The notes under the pieces: model-generated | Told to the model about the DNA's origin: nothing | The model's database searches: none | Seen by the model: only the letters and a program-made list of their open reading frames with translations | Source: Rebecca billardiae RCC1528 | Lineage: Eukaryota; Haptophyta | Reading direction: 5' to 3' | NCBI GenBank assembly: GCA_965240325.2 | Contig: OZ251230.1 | Coordinates: 2,170,001-2,234,000 of the forward strand | Length of the DNA: 64,000 bases | Position numbers and translations under genes: made by a program | Shown: positions 1-12,155 of the stretch, in pieces | Position numbering within the stretch: the first letter of the stretch is position 1 | How the letters are laid out: the number at the start of each line of letters is the position of its first letter

Positions 1-66
1 GCCCACAGCCCGCGCCGCGATCCCGTGTGACGCACGCGCGCGCCTGCGTGTTCCGCGCCCGTGCAG

Positions 67-1277
67 ATTGTGTACGCCAACTTTGCGATTCTATATGGCG
101 TGCTCTTGCCCTGGTACAGCTGGACGGCGCCTGCCGTGCTGCACTACACCATCTTCGCGATCATATCCGCCTTGGCCATGCTCTCGCACCTGCGCGCCAT
201 GACGACAAACCCCGGCGCGGTGCCGCTCCAGTGCCCGCTGCCCCCGCACGTGGTGCGCACGCGCCCGCGGCTGGGGTGGCGCGCACGCGCGCGCTTGCGG
301 CGGCGACTGGGCGGCGGCCTCGCTCGTCGCACAGCCCCCAACCGCCCTCCCCGCCCTCCACCGTCGCCCCTCTCACAGGACGAGAGCCGGAGTCACGTGC
401 CCATGTGCCACCGATGCGACGGCTACAAGCCGCCGCGCGCACACCACTGCTCGCAGTGCAATCGGTGCATCTTCAAGATGGACCACCACTGCCCATGGGT
501 GAACAACTGCGTCGGACACAACAACCAGAAGCACTTCATCCTCTTCCTGTGCTACACGCTCACGCTCTCGGCGTACGCGCTCACGCTGCTCGCGATGCGC
601 GCCGCCTCGTCGATGTCGCAGCTCGAGTCCGCCACGCGCACGCGCAATCGGCCAGCCGCGCTGCTCAGGCCAGCGCACGGCTCGGGAGGGGGGTCGCGCG
701 CGGCGGGCGATGACGCGGCAGCCGTCTTCATGAATTGTATGCTCTTCTTCGAGGTGCGCGCGCGCGCGCGCGCGCGCGCGCGCGCGCGCGCCGAGCCCAG
801 CCGCGCTGAGGACGGCGCGAGCGCCGCGCCGCGCCGCGCGCGTCGTGCGCGCAGGCCATCCTGTTTGGCCTCTTCACGGCGGCCATGCTCACCGACCAGC
901 TCACGTCGATCCTCAACGACACGACGGCGATCGAGCGCCTGAAGAAGGAGGACCGCGACCGCGTGCCGCACGCCTCGTGCCTGTACGCCCTCTCGGAGAC
1001 CTTCGGCCGGCCGTGCTCGCTGCTCTGGCTGGTGCCCACGTCCGTCAAGTTCAACGGCCTCACGTACGAGCAGCTGAGCGCGCCGGAGATGGGCGCGGGC
1101 TACTACGAGTTCCTCAGCGACGCCGGGCACGTCGCGCCCATGGGGCACGACTCGGATGGAGGCAGGAGCGACGACTACTCGTGCGCCGATGAGCGAGACG
1201 CGGAGCTCCTGCACGTCACAGATGCGCTCTCGCCCCGACATGCTGCGCAGTTCGCAGCAAACGACGTGATGTCCTGA
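67..1277 (+). CDS. DHHC-type palmitoyltransferase, ZDHHC3/7-like (5' partial)
   Basis: Protein S-acyltransferase that moves palmitate to cysteines of membrane proteins, usually at Golgi or plasma membrane. Exons: 67-252 (preceded by an AG acceptor, so the start lies outside the window), 379-753 and 855-1277; all junctions keep phase 0. The first visible exon is hydrophobic (transmembrane segments). Exon 2 carries the Cys-rich zinc-binding domain ([18 protein letters not shown]) with the catalytic Asp-His-His-Cys followed by PWVNNCVG, then further hydrophobic stretches. Exon 3 continues with [20 protein letters not shown], which closely resembles the segment after the last membrane helix in ZDHHC3/ZDHHC7. 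The Cys-rich domain, DHHC and this tail make the family certain; the subfamily is inferred. Introns (126 and 101 bp) are extremely GC-rich with GTGCGC donors. Confidence 0.93.
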
Positions 1278-1798
1278 CAGATGCCGTGCCGCGTGGTCAC
1301 GCACGCCTTGACGGCCAGATCCGCCGCGCACAGCGCCTCACCCAGCGGCAGACGCGAGCCCGGCCGAGCATTGGCAACGTGCGTTCTGGCCTGACTCGGA
1401 CAAGGCCCGCACCGCTCGTCCCCGAGCGAACCGAGCGGCATCGTTACTTGTCACGCACTCGACTGCGCTGGCGTTCCAACGGAAACCGGAGTCGGCCCGA
1501 GGCCGGACCCGCCGCACCGGCACGGACAGACGGTCCGGATCCGGTCCCGGAGTCCGTCGTCAAGCGCACGACTATGGTCGCGAGGACGTACGTTTGGCTC
1601 AGCAGGACGACGGTCGCCTCATACGGCGATATACAGATCAGATGCCGTAATACGCTTACACACGATGACGCGCGCGCTAGCATACCATCCACGGATTGCG
1701 GCCGCTCTCTCCTGTCTCCACTCTCCACGGACCACGCGGACGTCACCGGGGGCAGAGAGTCTGCCAATGGACGAAGGATACGTACTGTACGGTCCGCG
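1278..1798. other. intergenic, tail-to-tail
   Basis: Spacer between the 3' ends of the DHHC gene and ARL1. I see no gene, RNA or repeat in it; open frames here lack family features. Confidence 0.6.
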
Positions 1799-2761
<963 letters not shown>

Positions 2762-2763
2762 TC

Positions 2764-3528
2764 ATGCGTGTTTTCGGCCTGTTCCGACAGCAAGAGCCTC
2801 AGGCGTCGGCCGAACGTGGCTCGCTCGATCCATCAGCCTTGCGGATCGCGATCCCTTCCGCGCACTTTGCAAAGCCTCTGAGCGGCGAGAAACCCTTTGC
2901 GGTGTTCGATCTCCTGCTGCGTTACGGCGAGCGCGAGTGGTCGGTGCACCACCGCTTCTCTGAGTTCAAGGTGCTCGCTGACGTCATCGGTGAGCGCTAC
3001 TCGGCGTCGAAGCGGAACCTCCCGCCGCTGCCCGGGCAGAACTTGCTGATGCACTCCATGAGCCGTGAGCTGGTGGAGCAGCGACGAGGAGCGCTGGCAG
3101 AGTACCTGACCAAGCTGGTCCGCGTGGTGCCCCTCTCTGACGACTGCCTCAGCGCCTTCCTCGGCCTCGAGACATTGCACACAGCCGATGACAGTGCACT
3201 CACGAGTACTCCGTGTGTGCCCGCTCCCGCTGTGTCTGAGCGCACGCCGGGCGAGCCCGAGCAGCCTAACGACAGCGTGCGCGCCTCCAAGCCTGACGAC
3301 GGCCGCGCGGAGGGCAGCAGCGACGCGGTGGCTGACCACGCCCAGCTGCGCGCCCAGCCACACGCCGAGCATCACGCTGCCACTCTCGTCGCGTCGTCAC
3401 CGCGACGACCGCGCATGTCCGAGCCTGCTGCGCTGTTGCGCACCAGCGAGGTGCGAGCAGAGCAGCCAGAGCCGCTTCCCTTCTCGTGGGAGCTGCTCTG
3501 GGAGGGGGCGATCGGCGGTGCTGCTTAG
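2764..3528 (+). CDS. PX (phox homology) domain protein
   Basis: Phosphoinositide-binding, sorting-nexin-like protein, probably on endosomal membranes. The chosen Met at 2764 gives 254 residues; the frame is open further upstream to 2617, but that part is rich in Arg and looks like leader/promoter sequence. The PX domain occupies about residues 20-135: an N-terminal beta sheet, HHRFSEF (the Arg that contacts the 3-phosphate), the proline-rich LPPLPGQNLL loop, then the helical end RRGALAEYLTKLV and LSAFLGLE. The remaining 115 residues are low-complexity (Ala, Pro, Glu, Asp, Arg) with no domain I can name; there is no BAR domain, so it is not a classical full sorting nexin. Single exon. Confidence 0.85.
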   Translation: MRVFGLFRQQEPQASAERGSLDPSALRIAIPSAHFAKPLSGEKPFAVFDLLLRYGEREWSVHHRFSEFKVLADVIGERYSASKRNLPPLPGQNLLMHSMSRELVEQRRGALAEYLTKLVRVVPLSDDCLSAFLGLETLHTADDSALTSTPCVPAPAVSERTPGEPEQPNDSVRASKPDDGRAEGSSDAVADHAQLRAQPHAEHHAATLVASSPRRPRMSEPAALLRTSEVRAEQPEPLPFSWELLWEGAIGGAA

Positions 3529-5890
3529 GCTACGCAGTCTTTTGGGTGGCCTGCTGCTGCGCCCCGCATCGGCGACCTGCCCTCTGCCAATGCCAGCAAG
3601 CGGGTGCCCACGCCCGATTCGAGACTCGACGACGACCGCCAGTACGGACTAGTTACGGAGTACTGTCCGACTACTGGCTCCGGCTTCGGTCCCCCCCCCC
3701 AGTCCGGGTCACTGGAGCGTTACATCTTGACACTGCAATCGGCGGGATATCGCCGCCTCTGACTACTGTAGGCGTCCGACGGCCGCGGCCCGCGCCCGGG
3801 CCCGGGGCTCGACGAGTGTGAATGACAGTGAAACTGTCAGTAGGTGGGTCCCTCCCAACTGGGGCGATATTCTGGCGCACTCAGAATGGCGTCCTAGATT
3901 TCGTCTCTCACCCAGAATCGACGCTATAAATGCGTCCCATCGGGGCGGAGCAAAAGTTTCGACCTCAAATCCTACTCCGCGTGCCGTCGCGCGGCCGAGC
4001 GCGCGCGCGCCGCGCCACTAGTGTCACATAGAGATTTTGCGAAGCGTTACTTGATGGTTATGGTGGCTAGATGGCGACATGCGATCGGAATGACTTATTG
4101 GCAACCGTTGACACCCGACCGAACCATTTTATGAAGCAAAGAGTGGGGCTCTATGCTGTGCGCGGATACCTCCAACAAACTACAGCAAGATCGAGCAGAT
4201 TACCCACTTTGTATATAGCCAATTACCCGTATATATAACGACGGTTACCCACTTTATATTGACCATGGATGTGGCTCACTATATATTCAAATTCGTTCCG
4301 ATATGTGGGTACGTTTGTTGGGTCATCGAATAGGCGCCGAGCGACGCGGACACAGGCAAACCGGGCCGCAACGGGACTGCCTGCGAGTGGCAGTGTTTGT
4401 GGCGGGCTGCGTGCCGAGGCACGCATCATCGCCCGCCACCGAGCATGTCACCGTCGTCACACGGGAGCCCTCCGCCGTCGAGGCTGGACTATCAGCCAAC
4501 GCCACCGCCGGAGCTTGCCGCGCTCGGCGGCTTCCGTGCTCGTACTCAGCGTGTCACCGGTCGTCGTATGCCCACCCGCGTGAGGCCGCCACCAGTCCAC
4601 GACTACCGCAGCTGCAGCCCATGCCGTGGACGATACCTCCTACAATCTTCTTGCCAGGCAGCAATACGATAGGTTCACCGACGCTGCTGCTAGGCTGAGA
4701 GCACTCAGCCAGTTGGCCGGCGAGACGTCAGATGGTTGAGCTGCTGGCCTAGCCATCACGTTGCGGCTTCCGCTCGCTCAAGTACACCCAACGTGACGAC
4801 GAGAACGTGCCGGGCAATCATCAGACATGCGTCTGAGGGGTCTACCACGCCTAGCCGTAGATTTGCTGAGTACGAGTCTTCGCAGATAACAAGCGGAACG
4901 AGTGGGACCACCCGATGGCAGGAGCAACAGCGTGGGGTGGCACCCGCGCCTGTCAACGCGACCGAGTTCTGTCAAGAATGGACCCATATCCTGCGACCAC
5001 GCTCGAGCACCGCATATTATGCCCACACTCGGCATAGGGAAGGATCGCTGAGCGCCTGCTGCCGCTGTCAAAGGCCCTGCTGATCTTCCTGGCGCTTGAT
5101 CGTGCACACGGATGGCAAGTCAGCGTGCTCGATGCACATCGCGGCGGCTTCTTAGCATCCCAAGTCCTCAGTGCACCCATCCCAGGCCTGCTGGTCGATT
5201 ATTGGTACCAACCCCCACCAAACACGCCCTCTCGGAAGTCGCCAATCGCTCACATGGCTCCCCGAGAGCCCGGGGCTGGCTGTCGTGCGTTCTCACGAGC
5301 AGCTTGCGCGCAGCCCAATTGTCACCTTCACGGTGCGTAGAGCTGCTCAAGATGGCGGGAGCGTCAAGAGTATGCACATGCCTGATGGTGACCCATGCCT
5401 CCCGTCGCCTGACCCGCTTGTAGCGAAAAGTGACCCTGCTCGAAGGCACGGGTCGAACACCTGCCGATCGATTCAAGTTGTCTGTACGCGTCTAGCCGGG
5501 CGAGAGTCAAACATGCCGGCCCGTGCCAGGCGGGGGATGTGTGACCACGGATCCCATCCGTGAGCACGCGCAAAGCGCTGGAGCGCGCGATAGGTGTTGG
5601 CAGTAGTCTACCCGACACACGGCGGCTCGGTCGCGCTGGAGAGGCGCTCCGACATCGTCGGGAGCGTTCAGATCGGGACCCCGGCCGGCGGCCCGGCGAT
5701 TTTCCCGAGCCGCGCTCCGCGCGAAAAGAAATCCGGCCATAAAACCCGGTAAATGTTTAAAAGACCGCTGGAAAATCGCCAGGGACCCACCTAATTACTG
5801 TGAATGCTGCCATCAGCCTGATTAGTGATTAGTGATTGATATCGGACTGAGTACAGTCTACAGAGTCGTGCTGCACCGGCGCCAGGTCGG
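3529..5890. other. intergenic, tail-to-tail, 2.4 kb
   Basis: Non-coding spacer between the PX gene and the prolyl hydroxylase gene. Base composition is much more AT-rich than the genes in places (4020-4290). A short motif, TTACCCACTTT, occurs twice with a related TTACCCG copy between (about 4200-4260). I see no gene or RNA; small open frames show no coding character. Confidence 0.55.
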
Positions 5891-7409
5891 CTAGCGCGTA
5901 TTGCGCGTGGTCCATTTGCAGCCCTTGCGACTCGGTGTCTTGAAATCGTACATGTGCAACCACAGATTCGTCCCGTACTTGACTCCGGAGATAGGCGGCA
6001 GCGCCTCATGGTGTGTGTTGGGCTCATCAACGGTGAGGTTGGCGTCGATCACCGACGGCCAGAGCACGGCGCTGCCTTTCTTGGGCTGCACCGTCAAGTC
6101 CAAGTCGGTGAAGCGCGTACCGCCCCCTTCCTCGACGTCGTTGATGTACATGAAGAACGTGAGCAGCCTCACGCCCTGCGGTGTCCACGGCGCGCAATTC
6201 TGGTCGTGATGGACCTTGTAGAACTCGCCCGGCATGTACCTGCGGCTCCAGGGGCGGCACGCGCACGAGAGGCGCCGGCGGAGGGGCTGAGTGCGCCGCG
6301 CGCGCGCCGCGGGCACGCTCGCGCTCGCGCGCCGGGTGCAGGCGCATGCGCACCTGACCACCTGCGCGTACTCCGCGTTCTGCTCGGGCACGCCCGTCAC
6401 CTCCACGATGCGCTGCGTGAGCGCCTGCACGCGCGGGTCCTGCGTGCACGCGTCCGTGGAGCACCAGCACTGGTTGGATGTGCGCACGGGCGAGAGGCGG
6501 TCGCCTGCGAGCGAGCGAACGAACGACGCGTTGCAGTGCTCGAGCAGGGCCGCCCCCTCCTCCTCCTGCAGGAAGTTCTCGAAGTGCAGGATCCACGGCT
6601 GCCTGGAGAGCACAGACGGCGAGTACTGCGGGAACTCGGCGAGCGCGCGCTCGAAGAGGGCGTTCAGCCCGCCTGGCTCGGCGTCGATGGCGCAGCTCGA
6701 CTCGATGCGATCGCACGCGACCTTGAGCTCCTGCGCGGCGATGGCCCGGGGGCGAAGAGATGGTCACTGCGCGGCGAAGGGCGCATGCTGGTACCGCGCA
6801 CAGCGAGTCGCCCTCCGCAAAGAGAGGAGTCAGCGTGCGCATGGCCCCGGGCGCACACACCTCACACGTGTTGCACGAGACGGCGCACGAGGTCCGCATG
6901 AACTGCGGATTATTTTCGCACTCGCCTGCTTGCGCCCACGACCTGCAGCTTGCGTCGGAGTCGACGCACTCCTCGTCCTCGCCATCGGCGCCGCCGCTCG
7001 CCGTCGCACTCGCTGCAGCACTGTCCTCGCGCGCCTTGATCGTGGCACACGTCTTGCAGCTGCGCGCACACGAGACGGACATGTACTCTGGGTTTGATTC
7101 GCACTCACCCTGGGCCGCCCAGCTGGCGCACTCACCGGACGAGTCGAAGCACGTGGGGTCGACATCGTCCGGCTCGTCAGCCCCGGGGCCGGGCATGCGC
7201 GTCAGCTCCGTGGCGGAGAGAGCCTCGGCGGCTGCATCACTGTCGGCCGAGAAGATGCGGTCCATCAGCGCATCGCCAAGAAGGTGGTGAGCAACCGCAG
7301 CGGCGGCCAGACCCACAGTCAGCGCCGTCAGCCATCCCGCTCCGGGCCCCGCACCAGCGGGGGCATCGCTTGCTCCGCGCTTCCGAGAGCCAGCCGTTGC
7401 AGCCGCCAT
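5891..7409 (-). CDS. membrane-anchored prolyl 4-hydroxylase with two N-terminal ShKT domains
   Basis: 2-oxoglutarate/Fe(II) dioxygenase that hydroxylates prolines of secretory proteins in ER/Golgi. Exons: 7409-6795, 6730-6354, 6239-5891 (introns 64 and 114 bp), 446 residues. A hydrophobic segment at about residues 25-45 (WLTALTVGLAAAAVAHHLL) suggests a type II anchor. Two six-Cys ShKT modules follow (about 86-122 and 146-181, each with the GEC...NP.(Y/F)M...SC...SC.TC pattern). The catalytic domain follows: LQVV-type core QVVRYMPGEFYK, iron ligands His341-x-Asp343 and His408, and 2-oxoglutarate-binding Lys418 ten residues later, at the family spacing. The second splice creates Arg331 of RYMPGEFY across the junction. 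In plant and algal relatives a single ShKT is usually C-terminal, so two N-terminal copies are unusual. Confidence 0.93.
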
Positions 7410-8908
7410 CGTTTGTGGAGGGGCAAGACGCCGCGTGGCCTGGTGCTGAGAAAACGGTGCTGAACAACTTCAAACTTGCCGCTACCCCCATGGCCTGTTT
7501 TATAATATTTCTACCAGATTCCATTTCCTATGTCACGGCGACAAACCCCTGCCCGCCAGTGGGAATCGGTGTCACGCCCCGTTGGGTGTACCTCTCACGG
7601 CCGATGGCGGCCCCCACGTGCGCAAGGAACGCGATTCCTGCACTCCTCGGTGACCGGTGAGTGCAGGAATCCAGTTGCGGCGCTCGTCCGCCTCGTCGTC
7701 GTCGCACACGAGGTACACCCAACACCATGGGTCGGATCCTAGAACTCTCCGCGCGCTCGCGCCCGCGCGGCGAGCGCTTGCAGGCTTGTTCTCATCATCT
7801 TGGCCAAGACTGCAGCCTGCCAGATGCGCCAGGAGACGTGTGCACGCCTTTCCGCGCGTCATGGGTGCGCGTGGCACGCACCTTGTCATAATATACGCCG
7901 AGGAGGCCTGAGCATCCGGCCTACCAACCTTCCGCGCTCACGTTCAAATGCAGGCGGCAAGCTGCATGCAAGCGCACGCCGAACGGAAGCATCTCAAGCT
8001 CGACAAGGTAGAGGCGGCGGAGCGTTTAGAGCTAGTGGCGATTGCAGTCCATCTGGCTGTGAACTGGTCGCTAACTGACGCGGGTGCGATGCAGCCAAGG
8101 CAGAGTGCTTGCAGCTTGCAGAGGGCCTGCAGCTGCGGCGGTTTGCCGCCGCTCGCCGGCTGCATCGTACACACTGCCGTGCACCGCAAGTGACCGCTGT
8201 GTCAAGGCGAAGCACCACGGCAAGGCGAAGCAGCATGTCTGACAACATCCTTCGCCACAGCGCAGCGCCTCAACACGAGAATGCGCGAACGACGTGCCAT
8301 CACTACTCCGGACTAGCTCCGGCGCCCGCACCAGCGGGCAAGCCGCCATCTTACCGCGTTTTGGCGAATGTCGCCTTTGGGCTCTCGTAGAAATAAAACA
8401 GGCCCCATACAGTTTGTAACAAACTGTAACCTATCAGACAGTGTCTAGTGTGGCTATTGCTGTACAGTTTACTAAGAATAAGAGACGCACACAGCTCAGG
8501 CAGGCGAGATTACAGTTTACTATGTTTTAACGTGCACACTTGGTCAAGGCGTGATACTCACGGTGGACACGCCTTAAAAGCTATACTATTGATAACAGAA
8601 TAAGAGCGGTACGCACAGTCGCACACCGCTCAGCCAGGCGAGATTGACGAATCGCTCCGTCATGACATGACGATCCTGCTGATCGAGCGGTTCACGATGC
8701 CGCAGTCTGTCTTTGACTGTGACCGTACGTGCGGCCACGCGTGTCGGCTGGCCGGCGATCCGGCAACCGCGTCCGGTGCTGTGAGCCGACTCGTCCAGCG
8801 AACTCTGCAGCTGGCCAGGATCTCTGGACGCACTTGTCACCAATCCCCTGCGCTGAGCACAGCTGATACCAGTGTTGGCCGGATGCTTCGGTCTGAAGCA
8901 CCCCCTCG
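7410..8908. other. intergenic, 1.5 kb, with short repeats
   Basis: Spacer between the hydroxylase promoter and the next gene's 3' end. It holds a 21-bp imperfect palindrome at 8408-8428 (TACAGTTTGT / AACAAACTGTA) and two related copies of a dispersed motif (AATAAGAG...CACAC..CTCAG.CAGGCGAGATT) at about 8470-8512 and 8601-8646. No gene is supported. Confidence 0.55.
8464..8512. repeat. dispersed short repeat, copy 1
   Basis: The stretch ACAGTTTACTAAGAATAAGA... running to GCACACAGCTCA is repeated essentially without change at about 47587-47621. The following CAGGCAGGCGAGAT recurs at 51709-51722 and, changed, at 8630-8645 and 63122-63132. Probably the edge of a mobile element; function unknown. 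Confidence 0.6.
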
Positions 8909-9298
8909 TCACTTGACATAGCTGTACACCGGAACCTTGCCCGTTCCATCAACGTCCACCAGGTCCGCGCGCAGGAAGGCATGTCGGTGGTGGAAGTGGC
9001 AGCACTGATTGTATGGATACTGCGAGAAGTAGTGTGTCTCTCCCTCGATAGTCGTCCCCCCAAATAGATCGTTCTCCTTCACGTACTCCGCTGTCTCCTC
9101 CGGCATGCACGACATATGGCACTGCGGCCCCGCAGGGCTTTCGACGTCGGTGAACCACTTCAGTACGACGTTATCGCTGGGGCATTTGGGGAAGCCATAG
9201 CTATACTGTGTGCACTGCTCGTTCGGGTGAAAGAAGAGATACCAGCGAAGCCCTTTCTCGGGGACGTCACCGTCGCCCCAGGGCACGTCATTACCCAT
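8909..9298 (-). CDS. hypothetical protein, Cys-rich, 129 residues
   Basis: I do not recognise the family. The ATG at 9298 gives 129 residues starting MGNDVPWGDGDVPEKG; the frame is open to 9388 but only via a GTG codon. The composition is clearly protein-like: aromatic and Cys-rich (LRWYLFFHPNEQCTQYSYGF, CHMSCMPEETAEYV, PYNQCCHFHHRHAF) and ending in DVDGTGKVPVYSYVK. Six or seven Cys suggest a folded, possibly disulfide-bonded domain, but no signal peptide is visible at this start. An upstream exon supplying one cannot be excluded. It is head-to-head with the thioesterase gene, about 270 bp between start codons. Confidence 0.6.
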   Translation of the reverse strand: MGNDVPWGDGDVPEKGLRWYLFFHPNEQCTQYSYGFPKCPSDNVVLKWFTDVESPAGPQCHMSCMPEETAEYVKENDLFGGTTIEGETHYFSQYPYNQCCHFHHRHAFLRADLVDVDGTGKVPVYSYVK

Positions 9299-9566
9299 CG
9301 TGCGCTCCTGCTCGCGCGCCGGCCACCCGCCGAGGCGCCTTGCCGCGCCAAGGCCACGAAGAATGTTGAGCGCTCTGGAGCTCAGCACTGTTGGGTAGAC
9401 AGGTGCGCAGTGATTTGTGTGGGCGCAGGCCTGCCCACCTGCCGGTTCGTCGGCTCCACATGGACGAATTGTCGACGAGGGAGATCAGCAGAAATGAGAA
9501 ATCCACAGGCAAATCCGGCGATGACGAGATCCAGGATCTCGCGCCCAGGCCGCTCGCGGCATCGCG

Positions 9567-10214
9567 ATGCGGCGATGCGCTGCCCTCGGTGTCGCCGCTG
9601 GCGGTGCTGTGGCCTCTGCGGCATGGAGCTCCGAGCGCCTGTGGGGTCCTCGGCACAGCGCTGCGGTCTGTGAGCCCTCCCCCAATGTGCAGGCTCGAGC
9701 TGAGCGAGCGCCATCGTACGAGCAAGCTCTCGACGCGCGCCAGGAGCTGACGCGGCTGACGCACTACGGGAAAGTTCACAATGCTCGGGCGGAGTTCCAG
9801 GAGGCGCAGCACTCGCTCATACACGCGCGACGAGGTGCGCGTGAGTTTGAGGAATTTGACGTGTGGCGGGACACGAGCACGCCGCGTACCCTCGCACTGG
9901 TGCGATTTGGTGACACTCTGTGCGGGCATCGTGGGATTGTGCATGGCGGTGCCACAGCTGCTGTTGTCGACGAGCTCTTCGGGTGGACGGCACATCGGTG
10001 TGCCCCGGGGGAGCCCACGCGTATATTCACGGCGACCCTGACGGTTGACTACAAGGCGCCCATCCCCGCCGGCACGACCGTGCTCATCACCACCTCGCTC
10101 GATCGTGTGGATGGCAGGAAGCTCCATATGGCATGCCGGGTGGAGTCACCAGAGGGCGATGTACTGTACGCCGAGGGGCGCTCCTTGTTTATCGTCGCAC
10201 GCGAGCAGTCGTAA
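9567..10214 (+). CDS. hotdog-fold acyl-CoA thioesterase (THEM4/PaaI-like)
   Basis: Single-exon, 215-residue protein of the hotdog thioesterase superfamily, which hydrolyses acyl-CoA. The hotdog domain fills about residues 100-213. The signature is GIVHGGATAAVVDELFGW: His126-Gly-Gly at the start of the central helix and Asp135/Glu136 within it, the active-site arrangement of PaaI and THEM4/5. The following strands TATLTVDYKAPIPAGTTVLI and the YAEGRSLFIV end are also typical. The first about 50 residues (MRRCAALGVAAGGAVASAAW...) are Ala/Arg-rich with few acids and may be a mitochondrial or plastid leader. Substrate is unknown. Confidence 0.87.
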   Translation: MRRCAALGVAAGGAVASAAWSSERLWGPRHSAAVCEPSPNVQARAERAPSYEQALDARQELTRLTHYGKVHNARAEFQEAQHSLIHARRGAREFEEFDVWRDTSTPRTLALVRFGDTLCGHRGIVHGGATAAVVDELFGWTAHRCAPGEPTRIFTATLTVDYKAPIPAGTTVLITTSLDRVDGRKLHMACRVESPEGDVLYAEGRSLFIVAREQS

Positions 10215-12155
10215 GATGCACCGCCGAGCCTGGCCATGAGCAGCCTCCGGCTCGCTGCTGGCCATGGTCCGCGGGGCTGGGTGCCTGCCACCCGGCTGCT
10301 CGGCATCACGGCCTCGAGCCGAGGCGACGCCCAGGGCACCTCGGGCGCCCTCGGGCTCAGTTTGCAGGGCGTCGGCGACAAGTCACGACGTCACGGGGGC
10401 ATGGCTGCTGCCTCTGCGGTGGCCTTAGCATGTTAGGGCACGACGCCACGGAACCTTTGCGCATTTGAAGCGGCCATCCCCTTCGGACGAGGTCGATGTC
10501 GCACTACAGGCGCCGAGTCACGCGCGGACCATGCCGCATGCGCTCGCCGGACCGCCCCGGCCGGGGACCGGATAGTCTGTCCGGACTGCGAACTGCGGCA
10601 GGCAACACTGTCACACTACAGTGAGACACCGCCGAAAGTCGACGGCGCGCGGCGCTGCCGGTGGCCGGTGCGGCCACTACTCATCACTAGCCGCACGGCG
10701 GACTCGGCTTCCGATTCGACGAACTGGCTATTCTCTGCTAATTGAAATTCTATATACTATTCTAGTCCGCGCCATCACATCACAGAGGCTGCTGCCGCGC
10801 GCCGCGGACGATGATATGCCATATATATGACTCAGTCTCATGAGGCAGCCCGCGCCGGTCGACGCGGACCGCGCCGCGGGCCAGGCCGGCGGCCCGGCCG
10901 ACAGTCACGACGTGATCGAACGACGATACTATAATAATATTACGTACTATATTATTATTATTACTGACTAAATTCACGCGCGGTAAATACAAGGCGGTGA
11001 TCATTGATGACGATGATTCCAGTGACGTGACGACGGACCGACGACGGCGACTGGTCATCCGATGTTACTCGCGCCGCTAGCCCGCTGACGCCCGCCCGCC
11101 GCGCGCTCCGGAGTCCAGGTGCGCGCGGACGGCCCGCCGACCTGACGCCAGCTGACGCTGTCGGCCCGTCGGTCCGGAGCTGAGGGAGCCTGCGCTCTTG
11201 AGTCCGCGGGACTCTGCCGCAGCACGGACCGAGTGCCACACATACTGTATCGTCAGTCTGAGATCACTGATGACAGTGTAGTTCGTGTTAAACTGTAGTA
11301 TTCTGTGAGCGTCACACTCATGCAGCAGCGCATTGATACACCGACCGCCAGGCCGGGCTCCGTGGTGGGACTACAGGCAATCGCGGGCAATAAGGAGCTG
11401 TCACGTTAAGAAACTGGGGCTTGCCATCTGCGGATCTGGCCTAGAAACTGAGACTGCTAGCGATTGGCTGGTTCGCTATACTACGCATAGTCAGACTAAG
11501 AAACCGGAACTACGTCGTCGCGGCTGACGAGTGCCGTCCGCCCGGAGGCGCAGTCGGCCCGTGGGACGCGACGCGCGGCCCGACTACGAGTACAGGCCAA
11601 GTCCCGACTTCTCCTGATGACTGACTCCTGGCCAGTGCTCCGCGCAGCATCCATGCAGCAACATCATGCCAGATTTGCTCCAGCAAAATCGGATGATGGC
11701 CCAAATTTTTCTTCGGCCTCGCCGGCCGGGCCTTAGGCTTAGAAACTCTAAATAAAGCCACTCAGCCGGGGGGGCTCTGCCCCCCTGCGCCCCCCGCGCC
11801 TGCGCGGCGGGCGGACCTAGCTAAGAAACTGAGACTCCGTAGGCGCTCGAGCTACCGAACGGCTAAGAAACCGAGACTAGCCGTGAGATCTCTGACTTCT
11901 TATTGCCCGCGATTGCCTGTACGTCGCGAGCAGCTTCCCGCCGCTGTGTCGCAGGCCTGCAGGTCCGGAGGCTCGACGGCGAGCAGGTGCGACGACGAGG
12001 CTCGCACCTCGAGCCGCGCAAACGGCCCACGCGCTGTGGTCTGTGCACATCCTTCCCGTCTGCCGGTCAGCCACGGCCGCCGTGCAGAGTCTGCGCGGCG
12101 TCCCTGGACCTGCGCGGCGTGCGACCGGAAGTGGGCGGGTCGGTGCAGACGGCGC
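10215..12155. other. intergenic, tail-to-tail, 1.9 kb, with a TIR element
   Basis: Non-coding spacer between thioesterase and eIF3G. It mixes AT-rich stretches (10740-10980) with GC-rich ones, and holds the inverted-repeat structure at 11372-11921. No gene is supported; the open frames lack domain features. Confidence 0.55.
11372..11921. mobile_element. 550-bp element bounded by 23-bp inverted repeats
   Basis: Positions 11372-11394 (TACAGGCAATCGCGGGCAAT + AAG) and 11899-11921 are perfect inverted copies. Inside, a short motif close to CTAAGAAACTGAGACT appears about six times (near 11407, 11442, 11496, 11740, 11822 and 11863). There is no transposase frame. A MITE-like non-autonomous DNA transposon fits; target-site duplication is not evident. 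Confidence 0.6.
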
